NCBI RefSeq assembly: GCF_000255295.1
Contig: NC_017030.1
Coordinates: 7,104,328 to 7,168,327 of the forward strand
DNA from: Corallococcus coralloides DSM 2259
GTDB lineage: Bacteria; Myxococcota; Myxococcia; Myxococcales; Myxococcaceae
Direction of reading: 5' to 3'
DNA: 64,000 nt
Shown: in pieces, positions 10,283 through 18,240 of the stretch
Layout of the letters: each line of letters starts with the position of its first letter
Position numbering within the stretch: the first letter of the stretch is position 1
The notes under the pieces: model-generated
Told to the model about the DNA's origin: nothing
What the model saw: only the letters and a program-made list of their open reading frames with translations
Database searches by the model: none
Translations under genes and position numbers: made by a program

Positions 10283-11197
10283 TTGTTCCGTCCGGCCTCG
10301 GTCCTCGCCGCTGCCCTGCTGTCCCTGCCCTTCTCCGCCCACGCCCTGGAAAGCGGCCCCAAGAGTCCGCTGCCCATCTTTGACCTGCAACGGCTGCGCC
10401 TGGACCCGGCGGCCCTGGGGTCGCTGGTGGTGGGGACGGGCCGGACGCTGGAGTCCGGGCAACTGCGTGTGAGCTTGAACTACCACTACGAGCAGCTGCC
10501 CATGCACTTCCAGACGCGCTGGGAGCCTGGCGAGGGCACGGGCCTGGTGGAGAACAAGATGACCGCCCACATGACGGTGGCCTTCGGCGTGCTGTCCTGG
10601 CTGGAGGTGGGCGGTGAGCTGCCCTTCGTCCTGACGCAGGGGGGAAAGCCCACGCTGGAGTACTACGGGCCGAACTCCGGGGGCATCGCCACGCCGTGGC
10701 TGACGGCCCGGGCGGCCGTGCTGCGCCAGACGAAGGGCGCCCCCATCAACCTCTCGGTGGGGCTCACCGCGGGACTGCCCGTGGGCAGCCGCGAGGCGCA
10801 GGCCTACGAGGAGTACGCGTGGCAGCCGCGTCTGCAATTGGGCTACGTGGGCGAGGGCTTCCAGGTGGGCGGCGAGGCCGGCATCTTCCTGCGCAAGCGC
10901 CAGGACCTGGGCCCCGTGTCCTACGACCCGAAAGACATCGTGGGCAATGAGCTGCGATTGGGCGCCACGGTGACGTCGCTCCACGGCGAGACGACGCGCG
11001 GCGAGGTGAGCGTGCTCACGGGCATCCCGCTGAACGGGGGCCGGGTGGGGGCGGAGCTGCTCATCGCCATCCGCCGCCATGCCCTGTCCACCCTGGACCT
11101 GTACGTGATGGGCGGCCCGGGCGTGGGCGCGGGGTTCGACACGCCCACCTTCCGCTTCGTCGCGGGCGTGTCCTGGGCCACCAGCAAGGTGGACTGA
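10283..11197 (+). CDS. putative outer-membrane or periplasmic beta-rich protein with signal peptide
   Basis: From TTG 10283, seven bases after GGGAG, the product has a clear Sec signal (hydrophobic run ending SAHA-LES). The remaining 280 residues alternate amphipathic strands and turns with many Gly and Tyr, ending in FVAGVSWATSK, which is consistent with a small beta-barrel. Phrases such as TAHMTVAFGVLSWLEVGGELPF resemble the barrel-like N-termini of myxobacterial OmpA-type proteins, but no OmpA peptidoglycan-binding domain follows. The start codon is inferred; an upstream GTG in frame (10208) would bury the signal. Function unknown. Confidence 0.7.
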   Translation: MFRPASVLAAALLSLPFSAHALESGPKSPLPIFDLQRLRLDPAALGSLVVGTGRTLESGQLRVSLNYHYEQLPMHFQTRWEPGEGTGLVENKMTAHMTVAFGVLSWLEVGGELPFVLTQGGKPTLEYYGPNSGGIATPWLTARAAVLRQTKGAPINLSVGLTAGLPVGSREAQAYEEYAWQPRLQLGYVGEGFQVGGEAGIFLRKRQDLGPVSYDPKDIVGNELRLGATVTSLHGETTRGEVSVLTGIPLNGGRVGAELLIAIRRHALSTLDLYVMGGPGVGAGFDTPTFRFVAGVSWATSKVD

Positions 11198-11209
11198 GCC
11201 GGCCAGCCC

Positions 11210-13141
11210 CTACTTCGGCATGAAGCCGAAGGCCTTCACCATCGCGATGGCGATGCCCAACAGGCTTTCGCCCGCGATGAAGCCGGAGGAGACGGGCAGC
11301 ACCGTGTCCTCGGCGAGCTTCGGCTTCAGGCGCTTGATGAGCGCCGCCAGCGCCGCGCCCACGAAGAGGCTGATGGAGCTGGAGCCGGGGATGACCATGG
11401 CCAGCCCCAGGCCGGACGCGGTGGGGATGAAGGCCTTCACCTTCGGGTGCGCCCAGCGCTCCAGCAACACCAGCGTGATGCCCAGCAGCGCGCCAGCCAG
11501 GGCGCCCATGCGCGCGGTGGGGTGCAGCGCGGACATGCCGGAAGCGAGCATCTTCGACACGCCGGCCCACACCATGGATGACGGCGCGGGGAACTGCTCG
11601 GAGCCCAGCACGTCCGCGGTGGGCACCAGCAGGTTGAAGATGGGCACCACCACCACGGCGCCCGCGGCCACGCCGAACAGCTGCGCGAAGAACTGCTGAC
11701 GCGGAGACGCGCCCAACAGCCACCCGGACTTGAGGTCCGTGAGCAGGTCCGCCGAGTGCAGTCCCACGCCGCCCGTGGCGTTGGCGCTCATCACGTTGGC
11801 GGGGATGTTGCCCGGCGCCAGGCCTCCGAAGATGAGCTGGGTGACGGGGCCCAGCGCCTTGGTGGGCGTGGTGTCCGTCTCGCCCGTCACGCGCGACGCG
11901 ACGACGCCCATCACCACCGCCAGGGGCAGCGCGAGCACGCCGGCCCACCACGGAATCTGGAACAGCCAGGCCATGAGGAAGACGGCCACGGGGCCCAGCA
12001 GCGCGAAGCCCAGCGGGAACCAGGCCGGCGGGCACTCGATGTCCGCCAGCGGATCCGCGCCCGCGCCCTCCTGGGGCTTCTTGCCCACCAGCGAGCCCAG
12101 CGCGGAGAAGGAGCGCACCACGCTCCTCCACTGGAAGGCGAAGGACAGGAGGCCGGAGGACACCAGCACCGCGGAGCCCGTCCACAGCGACCATCCATTG
12201 ATGGCCTTGTACGTCACCTCCGGGATGACGCCCTGGCTGAACATGGCCGGCGCCAGGAAGCCGTAGTTGAGGATGGCGCCCAGGAGCATGGACCAGCCGG
12301 TGCGGAAGTTCACCAGCGCGCCCGCGCCGATGAGCAGCAGGCTGAAGTCGAAGGACAGGGACCACTTGCCCGCCTCGCGGCCCAGGATGTTGAACGGCAG
12401 GCTCACCTTCTCCGGCAGGTTCTTCAGCCAGGTGAAGCGCGCGTCGCGCACCAGCACCAGCAGCGCGCCCACCAGCCCCGCGAGCCCCAACATCCGGGCC
12501 TTGTTGCGGGCCACGTCGCCGTGGCCGTGCAGCGCGCGGATGGTCTCCGCGGTCGCCGTGCCGGTGGGGAACGGGAGCGCTTCGATGTTGATGAGCTGGC
12601 GCTTGATGGGGATGGCGGCGAAGACGCCCAGCGCGGAGATGACGGCGAACCAGAGCATCAGCCAGCCGGAGGACGGCAGCGTGCCGGTGAGCATCAGCAG
12701 CGCGGGCACCGCGGCCATGTTGCCGCCGCCCGTCATGTAGCCCGCGGCGGACGCCACGGAGCCCATGGCGTTGTTCTCCAGGTCGGTGAACTCGTTGCGC
12801 AAGAGCTTGAGCGAGCGCAGCGTGCCGAACACCGCGAAGGCCAGGATGCACGCGGTGATGGTGACGCCCAGGCTCCAGCCCGTCTTGAGGACGACGTAGA
12901 GGTTGGACAGGCACATCACCGCGCCAATGAGCATGCCGGCGATGACGGCGCGCACGGTGAGCTGCCGCGCGCCGCCCTGGTAGACGTGCTCCCGCCAGTA
13001 CAGCTCCGGGTCCATGGCCGCGGAGGCACCGGGCCGGTCGGGGACGGCGCCGGGGTCGGGCGCGGGGACGCGGAGCTGGCTGGGGTTCGGGACGGGAGGA
13101 ACCATGGGGGGCGCAAGATAGTGCACGCCCCCCGGGGTCAC
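11210..13141 (-). CDS. OPT-family oligopeptide or metal-chelate transporter
   Basis: The 643-residue polytopic inner-membrane protein has about 14-16 hydrophobic segments. OPT features include an N-terminal block with RAVIAGMLIGAVMCLSN, the NNAMGSVASAAGYMTGGG region and a Gly-rich stretch (ALGPVTQLIFGGLAPGN). Bacterial OPT members move oligopeptides or metal-peptide chelates by proton symport; the substrate is unknown here. GTG 13141 is preceded by GGAG, while ATG 13105 has no ribosome site; both give the same membrane domain. It follows slyD by 33 bp on the same strand, so co-transcription is likely. Confidence 0.9.
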   Translation of the reverse strand: MTPGGVHYLAPPMVPPVPNPSQLRVPAPDPGAVPDRPGASAAMDPELYWREHVYQGGARQLTVRAVIAGMLIGAVMCLSNLYVVLKTGWSLGVTITACILAFAVFGTLRSLKLLRNEFTDLENNAMGSVASAAGYMTGGGNMAAVPALLMLTGTLPSSGWLMLWFAVISALGVFAAIPIKRQLINIEALPFPTGTATAETIRALHGHGDVARNKARMLGLAGLVGALLVLVRDARFTWLKNLPEKVSLPFNILGREAGKWSLSFDFSLLLIGAGALVNFRTGWSMLLGAILNYGFLAPAMFSQGVIPEVTYKAINGWSLWTGSAVLVSSGLLSFAFQWRSVVRSFSALGSLVGKKPQEGAGADPLADIECPPAWFPLGFALLGPVAVFLMAWLFQIPWWAGVLALPLAVVMGVVASRVTGETDTTPTKALGPVTQLIFGGLAPGNIPANVMSANATGGVGLHSADLLTDLKSGWLLGASPRQQFFAQLFGVAAGAVVVVPIFNLLVPTADVLGSEQFPAPSSMVWAGVSKMLASGMSALHPTARMGALAGALLGITLVLLERWAHPKVKAFIPTASGLGLAMVIPGSSSISLFVGAALAALIKRLKPKLAEDTVLPVSSGFIAGESLLGIAIAMVKAFGFMPK

Positions 13142-13174
13142 GAAACGCTCCGTGCCCCATGGATGGAAAAGACG

Positions 13175-13657
13175 CTACCCGTGCGCGCCGCCCGGACCGT
13201 GGACGTGGCCGTGCGCCAGCTCTTCCTGCGTCGCGTCACGCACTTCGCGCACGGTGACGTCGAAGTGGAGCGTCTTGCCGGCGAGCGGGTGGTTGAGGTC
13301 CACCACGACGTGGTCCGGGTTCACGGCGATGATGCGCAGCGGGACGTCGCCGTCCTCCGTCTGGGCCATCAGCGTCCCGCCCACCTGGGGCAGGTACGTG
13401 GTGGGCAGCATGGTGCGGGGGACGTTGCGCACGCCCTCCGGCTTGTGGATGCCGTAGCCCTCTTCCGGGGTCACCACCACCTGCTTGCTGTCCCCCACTC
13501 CCAGGCCGTCCAGCGCGCCCTCCAGGCCGGGGACGATCTGCTTGTGCCCGTGCAGATAGGCGAGCGGCTGGTTCGGGGCGCTCTGGTCGATGATCTGCCC
13601 GTCTCCCAGGTGGAGGCGGTAATCGAGGGCGACGACGCGACCGTTGGCGACTTTCAT
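13175..13657 (-). CDS. slyD: FKBP-type peptidyl-prolyl isomerase, SlyD-like
   Basis: The 160-residue protein has the SlyD plan: a split FKBP domain (VALDYRLHLGDGQIIDQS, then GLEGALDGLGVGD) with an insert-in-flap chaperone domain of about 70 residues. It ends in a short His-rich tail (HGHVHGPGGAHG) that would bind Ni or Zn. SlyD isomerises X-Pro bonds and delivers metal in the cytoplasm. ATG 13657 follows AAGGAG. A co-oriented OPT transporter gene lies 33 bp downstream; a link through metal handling is only an inference. The start of the divergently placed symporter unit is not shared. Confidence 0.9.
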   Translation of the reverse strand: MKVANGRVVALDYRLHLGDGQIIDQSAPNQPLAYLHGHKQIVPGLEGALDGLGVGDSKQVVVTPEEGYGIHKPEGVRNVPRTMLPTTYLPQVGGTLMAQTEDGDVPLRIIAVNPDHVVVDLNHPLAGKTLHFDVTVREVRDATQEELAHGHVHGPGGAHG

Positions 13658-13732
13658 GCGGCGGAAGCTCCTTGGATGCGAAATGCGGCGGAAGGGGACT
13701 TCGGTCAAAGGTGGAACCGGGGTGACGCCACG

Positions 13733-15010
13733 TCAGGCGGCGGGGGACTGTGCCGCCTCCTCGCCGACCGGCCGGTCGGGGGGCTCGCCGCGCGACACGT
13801 ACACGGCGGCCGCCAGGTCTCCGGTGACGTTGAGCACGGTGCGGCACATGTCCAGGAACCGGTCCACGCCGAGGATGAGGCCCAGCCCCTCCACGGGGAT
13901 GTTGAACATGCCCAGGATCATGGCGATGACGGGGATGGAGCCCGCCGGCACGCCCGCGGTGCCAATGCCCGCCAGCACGCAGATGAACATGATGGTCGCC
14001 TGCTGCGTGAGCCCCAGCGGGACGCCATACACCTGCGCGAGGAAGAGGACGGTGACGCCCTCGAAGAGCGCGGTGCCGTTCTGGTTCATCGCGGAGCCGG
14101 CGGTGAGCACGAAGCGGGACACGTTGCGCGGCAGCTTGAGGTTCTCTTCCGCCACCTTGAGGGCGGTGGGCAGCGTGGCGCTGGAGGAGGACGTGGAGAA
14201 CGCGGTGACGATGGCCAGCCGGCAGGAGCGGAAGAACTCCACCGGGTTGCGCCCGCCCAGGAAGCGCACGGACAGCGAGTACATGACGAACATGTGGATG
14301 CCCAACGCCAGCAGCACCACGCCCACGTACGACGCCAGCTGTCCCAGGATGTGGAAGCCCAGGCGCGCCGTCATGGAGAACAGGAGCGCGCCCACGCCCA
14401 CGGGGGCCAGTTTGAGCACCCCGTCGATGAGCTTCATCATCACGTCGTAGAGCCCCTGGACGACGTCCTTGAGGCGCTGCGCGGGCTCGCCCGGCGTGAG
14501 CGCCAGGCCCAGGCCGAAGATGAGCGAGAAGACGATGAGGCCAATCATGTCCCCGTCCGCCGCGGCCTTCAGCGGGTTGGTGGGCACCATGGACATGAAG
14601 AGCGCGCCCGCGGAGGTGTCCCCGGGGGGCGGCGCGGGCTTGATGGTCGTGCCCGTGCGGGCCAGGGCGCGGGCCTCGTCGCTCAGGCCGTCACCGGGCC
14701 TCAGCGTGTTGACGAGCAACAGGCCGATGACCACGGAGATGACGGAGAAGACGACGGTGTAGCCCAGCGTGCGGGCGCCCAGGCGGCCCACCTGCTTCAA
14801 GTCCAGCTCCGCCACGCCCACGACGAGCGCGGAGAACAGGAGCGGCACGACGAGCATCAGGAGCAGGCGGATGAAGATCTGCCCCAGGGGGTTGGTGACG
14901 TGCTCGACGAGCCAGGTGAGCCAGTCCGCGCTCCCGAACACGGCGTTGCAGACGAGCCCGGCCGCCGCGCCGATGGAAATCCCGAGGAGCATCTTCTGAT
15001 GGGGCTTCAT
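13733..15010 (-). CDS. dicarboxylate/amino acid:cation symporter (DAACS, GltP/DctA-like)
   Basis: The 425-residue inner-membrane protein has the full DAACS fold: six N-terminal helices, re-entrant hairpin 1 with FSTSSSSATLP, the NQNGTALF motif in helix 7, and re-entrant hairpin 2 with GTAGVPAGSIP. These residues form the sodium and substrate sites for glutamate, aspartate or C4-dicarboxylates. An Arg or Glu in helix 8 separates substrate classes, but I did not assign it. ATG 15010 overlaps nothing. slyD follows 75 bp downstream on the same strand. Confidence 0.93.
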   Translation of the reverse strand: MKPHQKMLLGISIGAAAGLVCNAVFGSADWLTWLVEHVTNPLGQIFIRLLLMLVVPLLFSALVVGVAELDLKQVGRLGARTLGYTVVFSVISVVIGLLLVNTLRPGDGLSDEARALARTGTTIKPAPPPGDTSAGALFMSMVPTNPLKAAADGDMIGLIVFSLIFGLGLALTPGEPAQRLKDVVQGLYDVMMKLIDGVLKLAPVGVGALLFSMTARLGFHILGQLASYVGVVLLALGIHMFVMYSLSVRFLGGRNPVEFFRSCRLAIVTAFSTSSSSATLPTALKVAEENLKLPRNVSRFVLTAGSAMNQNGTALFEGVTVLFLAQVYGVPLGLTQQATIMFICVLAGIGTAGVPAGSIPVIAMILGMFNIPVEGLGLILGVDRFLDMCRTVLNVTGDLAAAVYVSRGEPPDRPVGEEAAQSPAA

Positions 15011-15039
15011 GAGGGGGCGAAGCCTACCGGTGAAAGGGG

Positions 15040-15720
15040 GTGGCGCCCACCTCGCGTTCAGGAGAAAGCTTCCGCCCCATCGTGGAATCCCTCGTCCAGC
15101 TCACCGAGCCCGCCCTGCCCCCGCCCCTCTTCCAACGGCTGACTCGCCGCGTGGGGGACCTGAAGGGAGAGCGGCTGCGTCACACGTACCAGACGACGTT
15201 CTGGTACGCCTTCGGGCCTCCGGAGAACGTGGTGGAGGAGGTCATCCACACGCTGCGGCCCCGGGTGACGAAGGGCTGGAAGATTGCCGGTGTGGAGTGG
15301 TGGCTGTCGCGGATGCGGGCCACGGACGTGCGGGTGGACTTCCACCAGGACCGGGACGAGCGGCTGGCGTTGGCCACGGGGAAGCTGGTGCACCCGGTGC
15401 GCTCGTCGGTGTTGTTCCTCAACCGGGTGCGGGGCGGCGCGCTGGCGGTGACGCGGGAGCTGCCGTGTGAAGACAACCCGTCGCTCGCGCCGGACCGGCT
15501 GGAGGATTTGACGCTGGTGGCGCCGCGCCCCAACCGGCTGGTGGTGTTCGACGGGACGCTGACGCACGGGGTGCTGGACGCGAACAACCAGGTCCCGGAC
15601 GGCAAGCTGCCGGGCCCTTCGCGCGAGCGGCGCACGCTGGTGATGAACTGGTGGGGCCACCGACCCACGGACGTGCCCCGGTGGAGCGAGACGCGCTTCT
15701 ACCGGGCGCTGGCCAGCTGA
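15040..15720 (+). CDS. 2-oxoglutarate/Fe(II) oxygenase-like protein
   Basis: At 226 residues it shows the facial triad pattern of 2OG-Fe(II) dioxygenases: H102-Q-D104 in a DFHQDRDERLA segment and a distal H176 in DGTLTHGV. The candidate 2OG-binding Arg198 lies about 20 residues later in RERRTLVMNWW. The substrate is unknown; prolyl-hydroxylase-like or small-molecule hydroxylation are both possible. The start is uncertain: GTG 15040 has AAAGGGG almost adjacent, and GTG 15082 also gives an intact domain. Its 3' end overlaps the convergent DNA methyltransferase by 22 bp. Confidence 0.65.
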   Translation: MAPTSRSGESFRPIVESLVQLTEPALPPPLFQRLTRRVGDLKGERLRHTYQTTFWYAFGPPENVVEEVIHTLRPRVTKGWKIAGVEWWLSRMRATDVRVDFHQDRDERLALATGKLVHPVRSSVLFLNRVRGGALAVTRELPCEDNPSLAPDRLEDLTLVAPRPNRLVVFDGTLTHGVLDANNQVPDGKLPGPSRERRTLVMNWWGHRPTDVPRWSETRFYRALAS

Positions 15721-16472
15721 CGGGCGGTCTCGCGCAGGCGGTGGGTGACGCGCTCGGCCCACTCGGGTTCGACCTCCATGCAGGCGGGGCGGCGGCCCAG
15801 GCGCAGGGCGGCGGAGGGCATGGAGCCGCTGCCGGCGAACGGATCCAACACCGTATCGCCGGGGCGGCTCCAGGTGCGGACCAGGGGCTCCAGCACGGAG
15901 AAGGGCTTGTGGTGCGGGTGGCCGCCCCACTGCACGGCCTCCGCGTCATCGTCGTAGCCGCCGACGACGGCCCACACGGTGGGGGCGTCCCCGGGGGCAA
16001 GCGGCGGCGCGGGCGTGCGGGCGATGACGAGGGCGACCTCGTAGACGCGCAGGAGCTGCTCGTTGGCGTTCTTGTCGGTGGTGCGCTTGCCCCAGACGTA
16101 TTCGCCGCGCAGGTGGGTGTAGCCCAGGCCGTGGGCGGCGGTGAGGATGGGCTCCTTGCCCAGCAGGTTGGTCCAGATGATGAGGGGCGCGTCCGGGGTG
16201 AGGTGCGCGGTGGCGCGCGTGAGCCAGGCCTCGGAGAAGACGCGGTAGTCGCGCACGGACTCGAAGCGGACGATGGGGTTGCGGTCGATCTTCTTGTTCG
16301 CGCGGGGGTCGCGCAGGTCCCCGCCCTTGCGGCGCCGGGTGAGCAGGCAATAGGGCGGGTCCGTGTGGAGCAGCGAGGCGCGGGTGTCGCCGAGGGCGGC
16401 CCGGTAGCCCTCGGGCTCGCGCGCGTCGGCGCGGACGCAGCGCAGGGATTCGGGCGTGAGGTCGGAGGTCAT
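15699..16472 (-). CDS. site-specific DNA methyltransferase (N4-C/N6-A), beta-class order, orphan
   Basis: The 257-residue protein has the catalytic motif TDPPY (37-41) ahead of the AdoMet motif DPFAGSG (210-216). This order defines beta-class amino-methyltransferases that make N6-adenine or N4-cytosine. The stretch between them (residues 50-190) holds the target recognition region. No restriction endonuclease or specificity gene is adjacent, so it looks like an orphan enzyme with a regulatory or phage-defence role. ATG 16472 was chosen; an in-frame ATG about nine codons upstream cannot be excluded. It is convergent with, and overlaps, the oxygenase-like gene. Confidence 0.87.
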   Translation of the reverse strand: MTSDLTPESLRCVRADAREPEGYRAALGDTRASLLHTDPPYCLLTRRRKGGDLRDPRANKKIDRNPIVRFESVRDYRVFSEAWLTRATAHLTPDAPLIIWTNLLGKEPILTAAHGLGYTHLRGEYVWGKRTTDKNANEQLLRVYEVALVIARTPAPPLAPGDAPTVWAVVGGYDDDAEAVQWGGHPHHKPFSVLEPLVRTWSRPGDTVLDPFAGSGSMPSAALRLGRRPACMEVEPEWAERVTHRLRETARQLASAR

Positions 16473-16538
16473 CGTGTGGAGCCGCACCCTACCCGGCATG
16501 GGGACGGGGGTGCCGGGATTCTGGCACGCTCGGTGGGC

Positions 16539-17324
16539 ATGAGGATTCGTCACATGGCGGCCCTGCTGGGCTGGCTGCTGCTCTGCGGGTGCCAGTCCGC
16601 GGGCAGCGGACAGCCGCGGCGGGAGTACCGGCAGGCCCTGGATTCCGGCACGAATGCGTGCCGGACCAACCCTGCCTACTGCGCGGTCATGCCCACCCGT
16701 ATCCGCGCGACAGCGCAGGCCGGTGCGTCCGTGGCAGAGGCGCTGAAGGTCATGGATGCAGCGGCCCGAGGCCGCCTGCATGACATCCTGAAGAAGTGCG
16801 CGAACCTGGCGAACGAAGAGGTGAATCTGCGACTCCTCGACGGCAAGACGCCTACGGCGCAGCAGTGCGAGGAGCAGGTTGGGACGGATGCGGCGGGCAA
16901 ACCCATCACCCGGGCCATGCAGTGGGGCCAGGAGAAACACGTGGTAGCCCTTCGCTGCGTCCAGGAGCACCTGTCCGTCGAGCGGCCCGGTGGATTCAGC
17001 CTGGAACAACGGTATGGCTACGACTTGAAGACGGGAGCGCTCCGGTTGATCACCCGCGCCCAAGCGGAAGCGTGGCTTCGGTCCGGACAGGCGGGCCAGC
17101 TTCTGGGCACGCTCATTCCGGATGTCGTCATCCATCTGGGAGAGCCGTTGGAGCCCGAAGCCGCCTTCGACTTCAAGTTTCCGTGCCCTATCAGCAATCC
17201 CGCGAGTTGGAGGCGCTATCCCCGCAACCATCCCTATGAGGGGAAGACGCAAGGTCAGATGTATGAGCAAGCCTTGGGCGTTCGTCCCTGGCTTGTCGTC
17301 CCCATCCATGGGGCATTCCAGTGA
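16539..17324 (+). CDS. lipoprotein toxin candidate with C-terminal PD-(D/E)XK (VRR-NUC-like) nuclease
   Basis: This 261-residue protein starts MRIRH, then a hydrophobic core and lipobox LCGC with lipidated Cys18 and Gln19 at +2, which favours the outer membrane. The middle part is Cys-rich (41, 48, 87, 110, 140). The C-terminus has P194-D195, then D211-F-K213 and a helix with GKTQGQMYEQ (235-244), matching the PD...(D/E)xK...Q layout of VRR-NUC nucleases. The downstream gene starts within its stop codon (GTGA overlap) and belongs to the family that protects against VRR-NUC effectors. A lipidated nuclease with cognate immunity resembles SitA toxins exchanged between myxobacterial outer membranes. 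The nuclease call is motif-based; activity is unproven. Confidence 0.68.
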   Translation: MRIRHMAALLGWLLLCGCQSAGSGQPRREYRQALDSGTNACRTNPAYCAVMPTRIRATAQAGASVAEALKVMDAAARGRLHDILKKCANLANEEVNLRLLDGKTPTAQQCEEQVGTDAAGKPITRAMQWGQEKHVVALRCVQEHLSVERPGGFSLEQRYGYDLKTGALRLITRAQAEAWLRSGQAGQLLGTLIPDVVIHLGEPLEPEAAFDFKFPCPISNPASWRRYPRNHPYEGKTQGQMYEQALGVRPWLVVPIHGAFQ

Positions 17325-18226
17325 CCCGCTCTCATCCCCGCATCCGGATTCGCGCAGGGCATGGAGGCATGTTGCTCCGGGATGGCGTCAGCATTGCCTT
17401 CTACTTGAGGCATTCGCACCAGGACGTCACCCAACGGATTGAACACACCCTCCATGTGTTTCAACAGGCCATCGCCCCGGCATCCCTGGCTTGGTATTGC
17501 GACTACGAAGGGGACTTCCACGAACTCGACAGCACCGGGCGCGAGTTCCTCGAGCAGGAATTCCATGCCCCCCACTTCGCCTATGTCCGACTGGCGGACC
17601 ACATCAACGGCGTGGGCGATTACCAATTCTTCTATGACGGCCAGTGGAGGGAGCAGCCTGATTCCCGTGATGCGGCACGGAGGTTGAGCGCCGTCAGCCT
17701 CTGGCTCCCCACGGAGTTCCTGGAGGCGCAAGGGTCGCATGTCGTCCACGAGCTGGCGTTGAAACTCTCAGCGGACCTGCCGTTTGCCTCCGGGCATGCG
17801 GGACTCGCATTCAATGGCCAGCTCAGTCTCCTGGGTGTCGGCGACTTGATTCATCGCGAACGCCTGCGCCATCCCGGAATGGATGTTCCGGATGAGTCCG
17901 CATCTCATTACCTGGACCAATGCATTCCCGGCGTCCATTGGATGAACTTCCTGGGTCCTCCGGTGCTTACGGAACTGGGCGGTGTGGAGGCCCTTCGTGG
18001 GCGGCTCAAGAATCCTGGCACAACGGTGCAGTCGCTGTCCGGTGGGCGTGCGGTCATCACCCTGGGATGTGAACCTGACGCAGGAGACGTGACACAGAGC
18101 CCAGTGCTCCCGGCATACCGTGAGCTGGCCCGCGTCCTGGAACCGTGGCTGTACTTCCAGGGCGACTCCCGCCCCTGGCGAGACACCGAAGAGCAACGCA
18201 GATGGGAGCGCCGTTTCCTGGACTGA
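17321..18226 (+). CDS. DUF3396 / type VI immunity (TsiV-like) family protein
   Basis: The 301-residue soluble protein with no signal or membrane span is translated from GTG 17321, overlapping the toxin-candidate stop by 4 bp, so the two are translationally coupled. The family pattern is visible: an N-terminal LRDGVSIAFYLRHSH strand-helix, a GVGDYQFFYDG-type block, a central AGLAFN segment and the C-terminal CIPGVHWMNFLGPPVL motif. Proteins of this family (DUF3396) act as cytoplasmic antidotes to VRR-NUC type toxins. The arrangement argues that it neutralises the nuclease encoded just upstream. Assignment rests on remembered family pattern, not on a search. Confidence 0.72.
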   Translation: MTRSHPRIRIRAGHGGMLLRDGVSIAFYLRHSHQDVTQRIEHTLHVFQQAIAPASLAWYCDYEGDFHELDSTGREFLEQEFHAPHFAYVRLADHINGVGDYQFFYDGQWREQPDSRDAARRLSAVSLWLPTEFLEAQGSHVVHELALKLSADLPFASGHAGLAFNGQLSLLGVGDLIHRERLRHPGMDVPDESASHYLDQCIPGVHWMNFLGPPVLTELGGVEALRGRLKNPGTTVQSLSGGRAVITLGCEPDAGDVTQSPVLPAYRELARVLEPWLYFQGDSRPWRDTEEQRRWERRFLD

Positions 18227-18240
18227 GTTGGGATTCAGGC

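Noticed and set aside
11756-15142. 1128-codon plus-strand frame covering the OPT, SlyD and symporter genes
   Set aside because: It spans three genes with clear families on the other strand and shows only His/Arg/Gly/Asp bias without domains.
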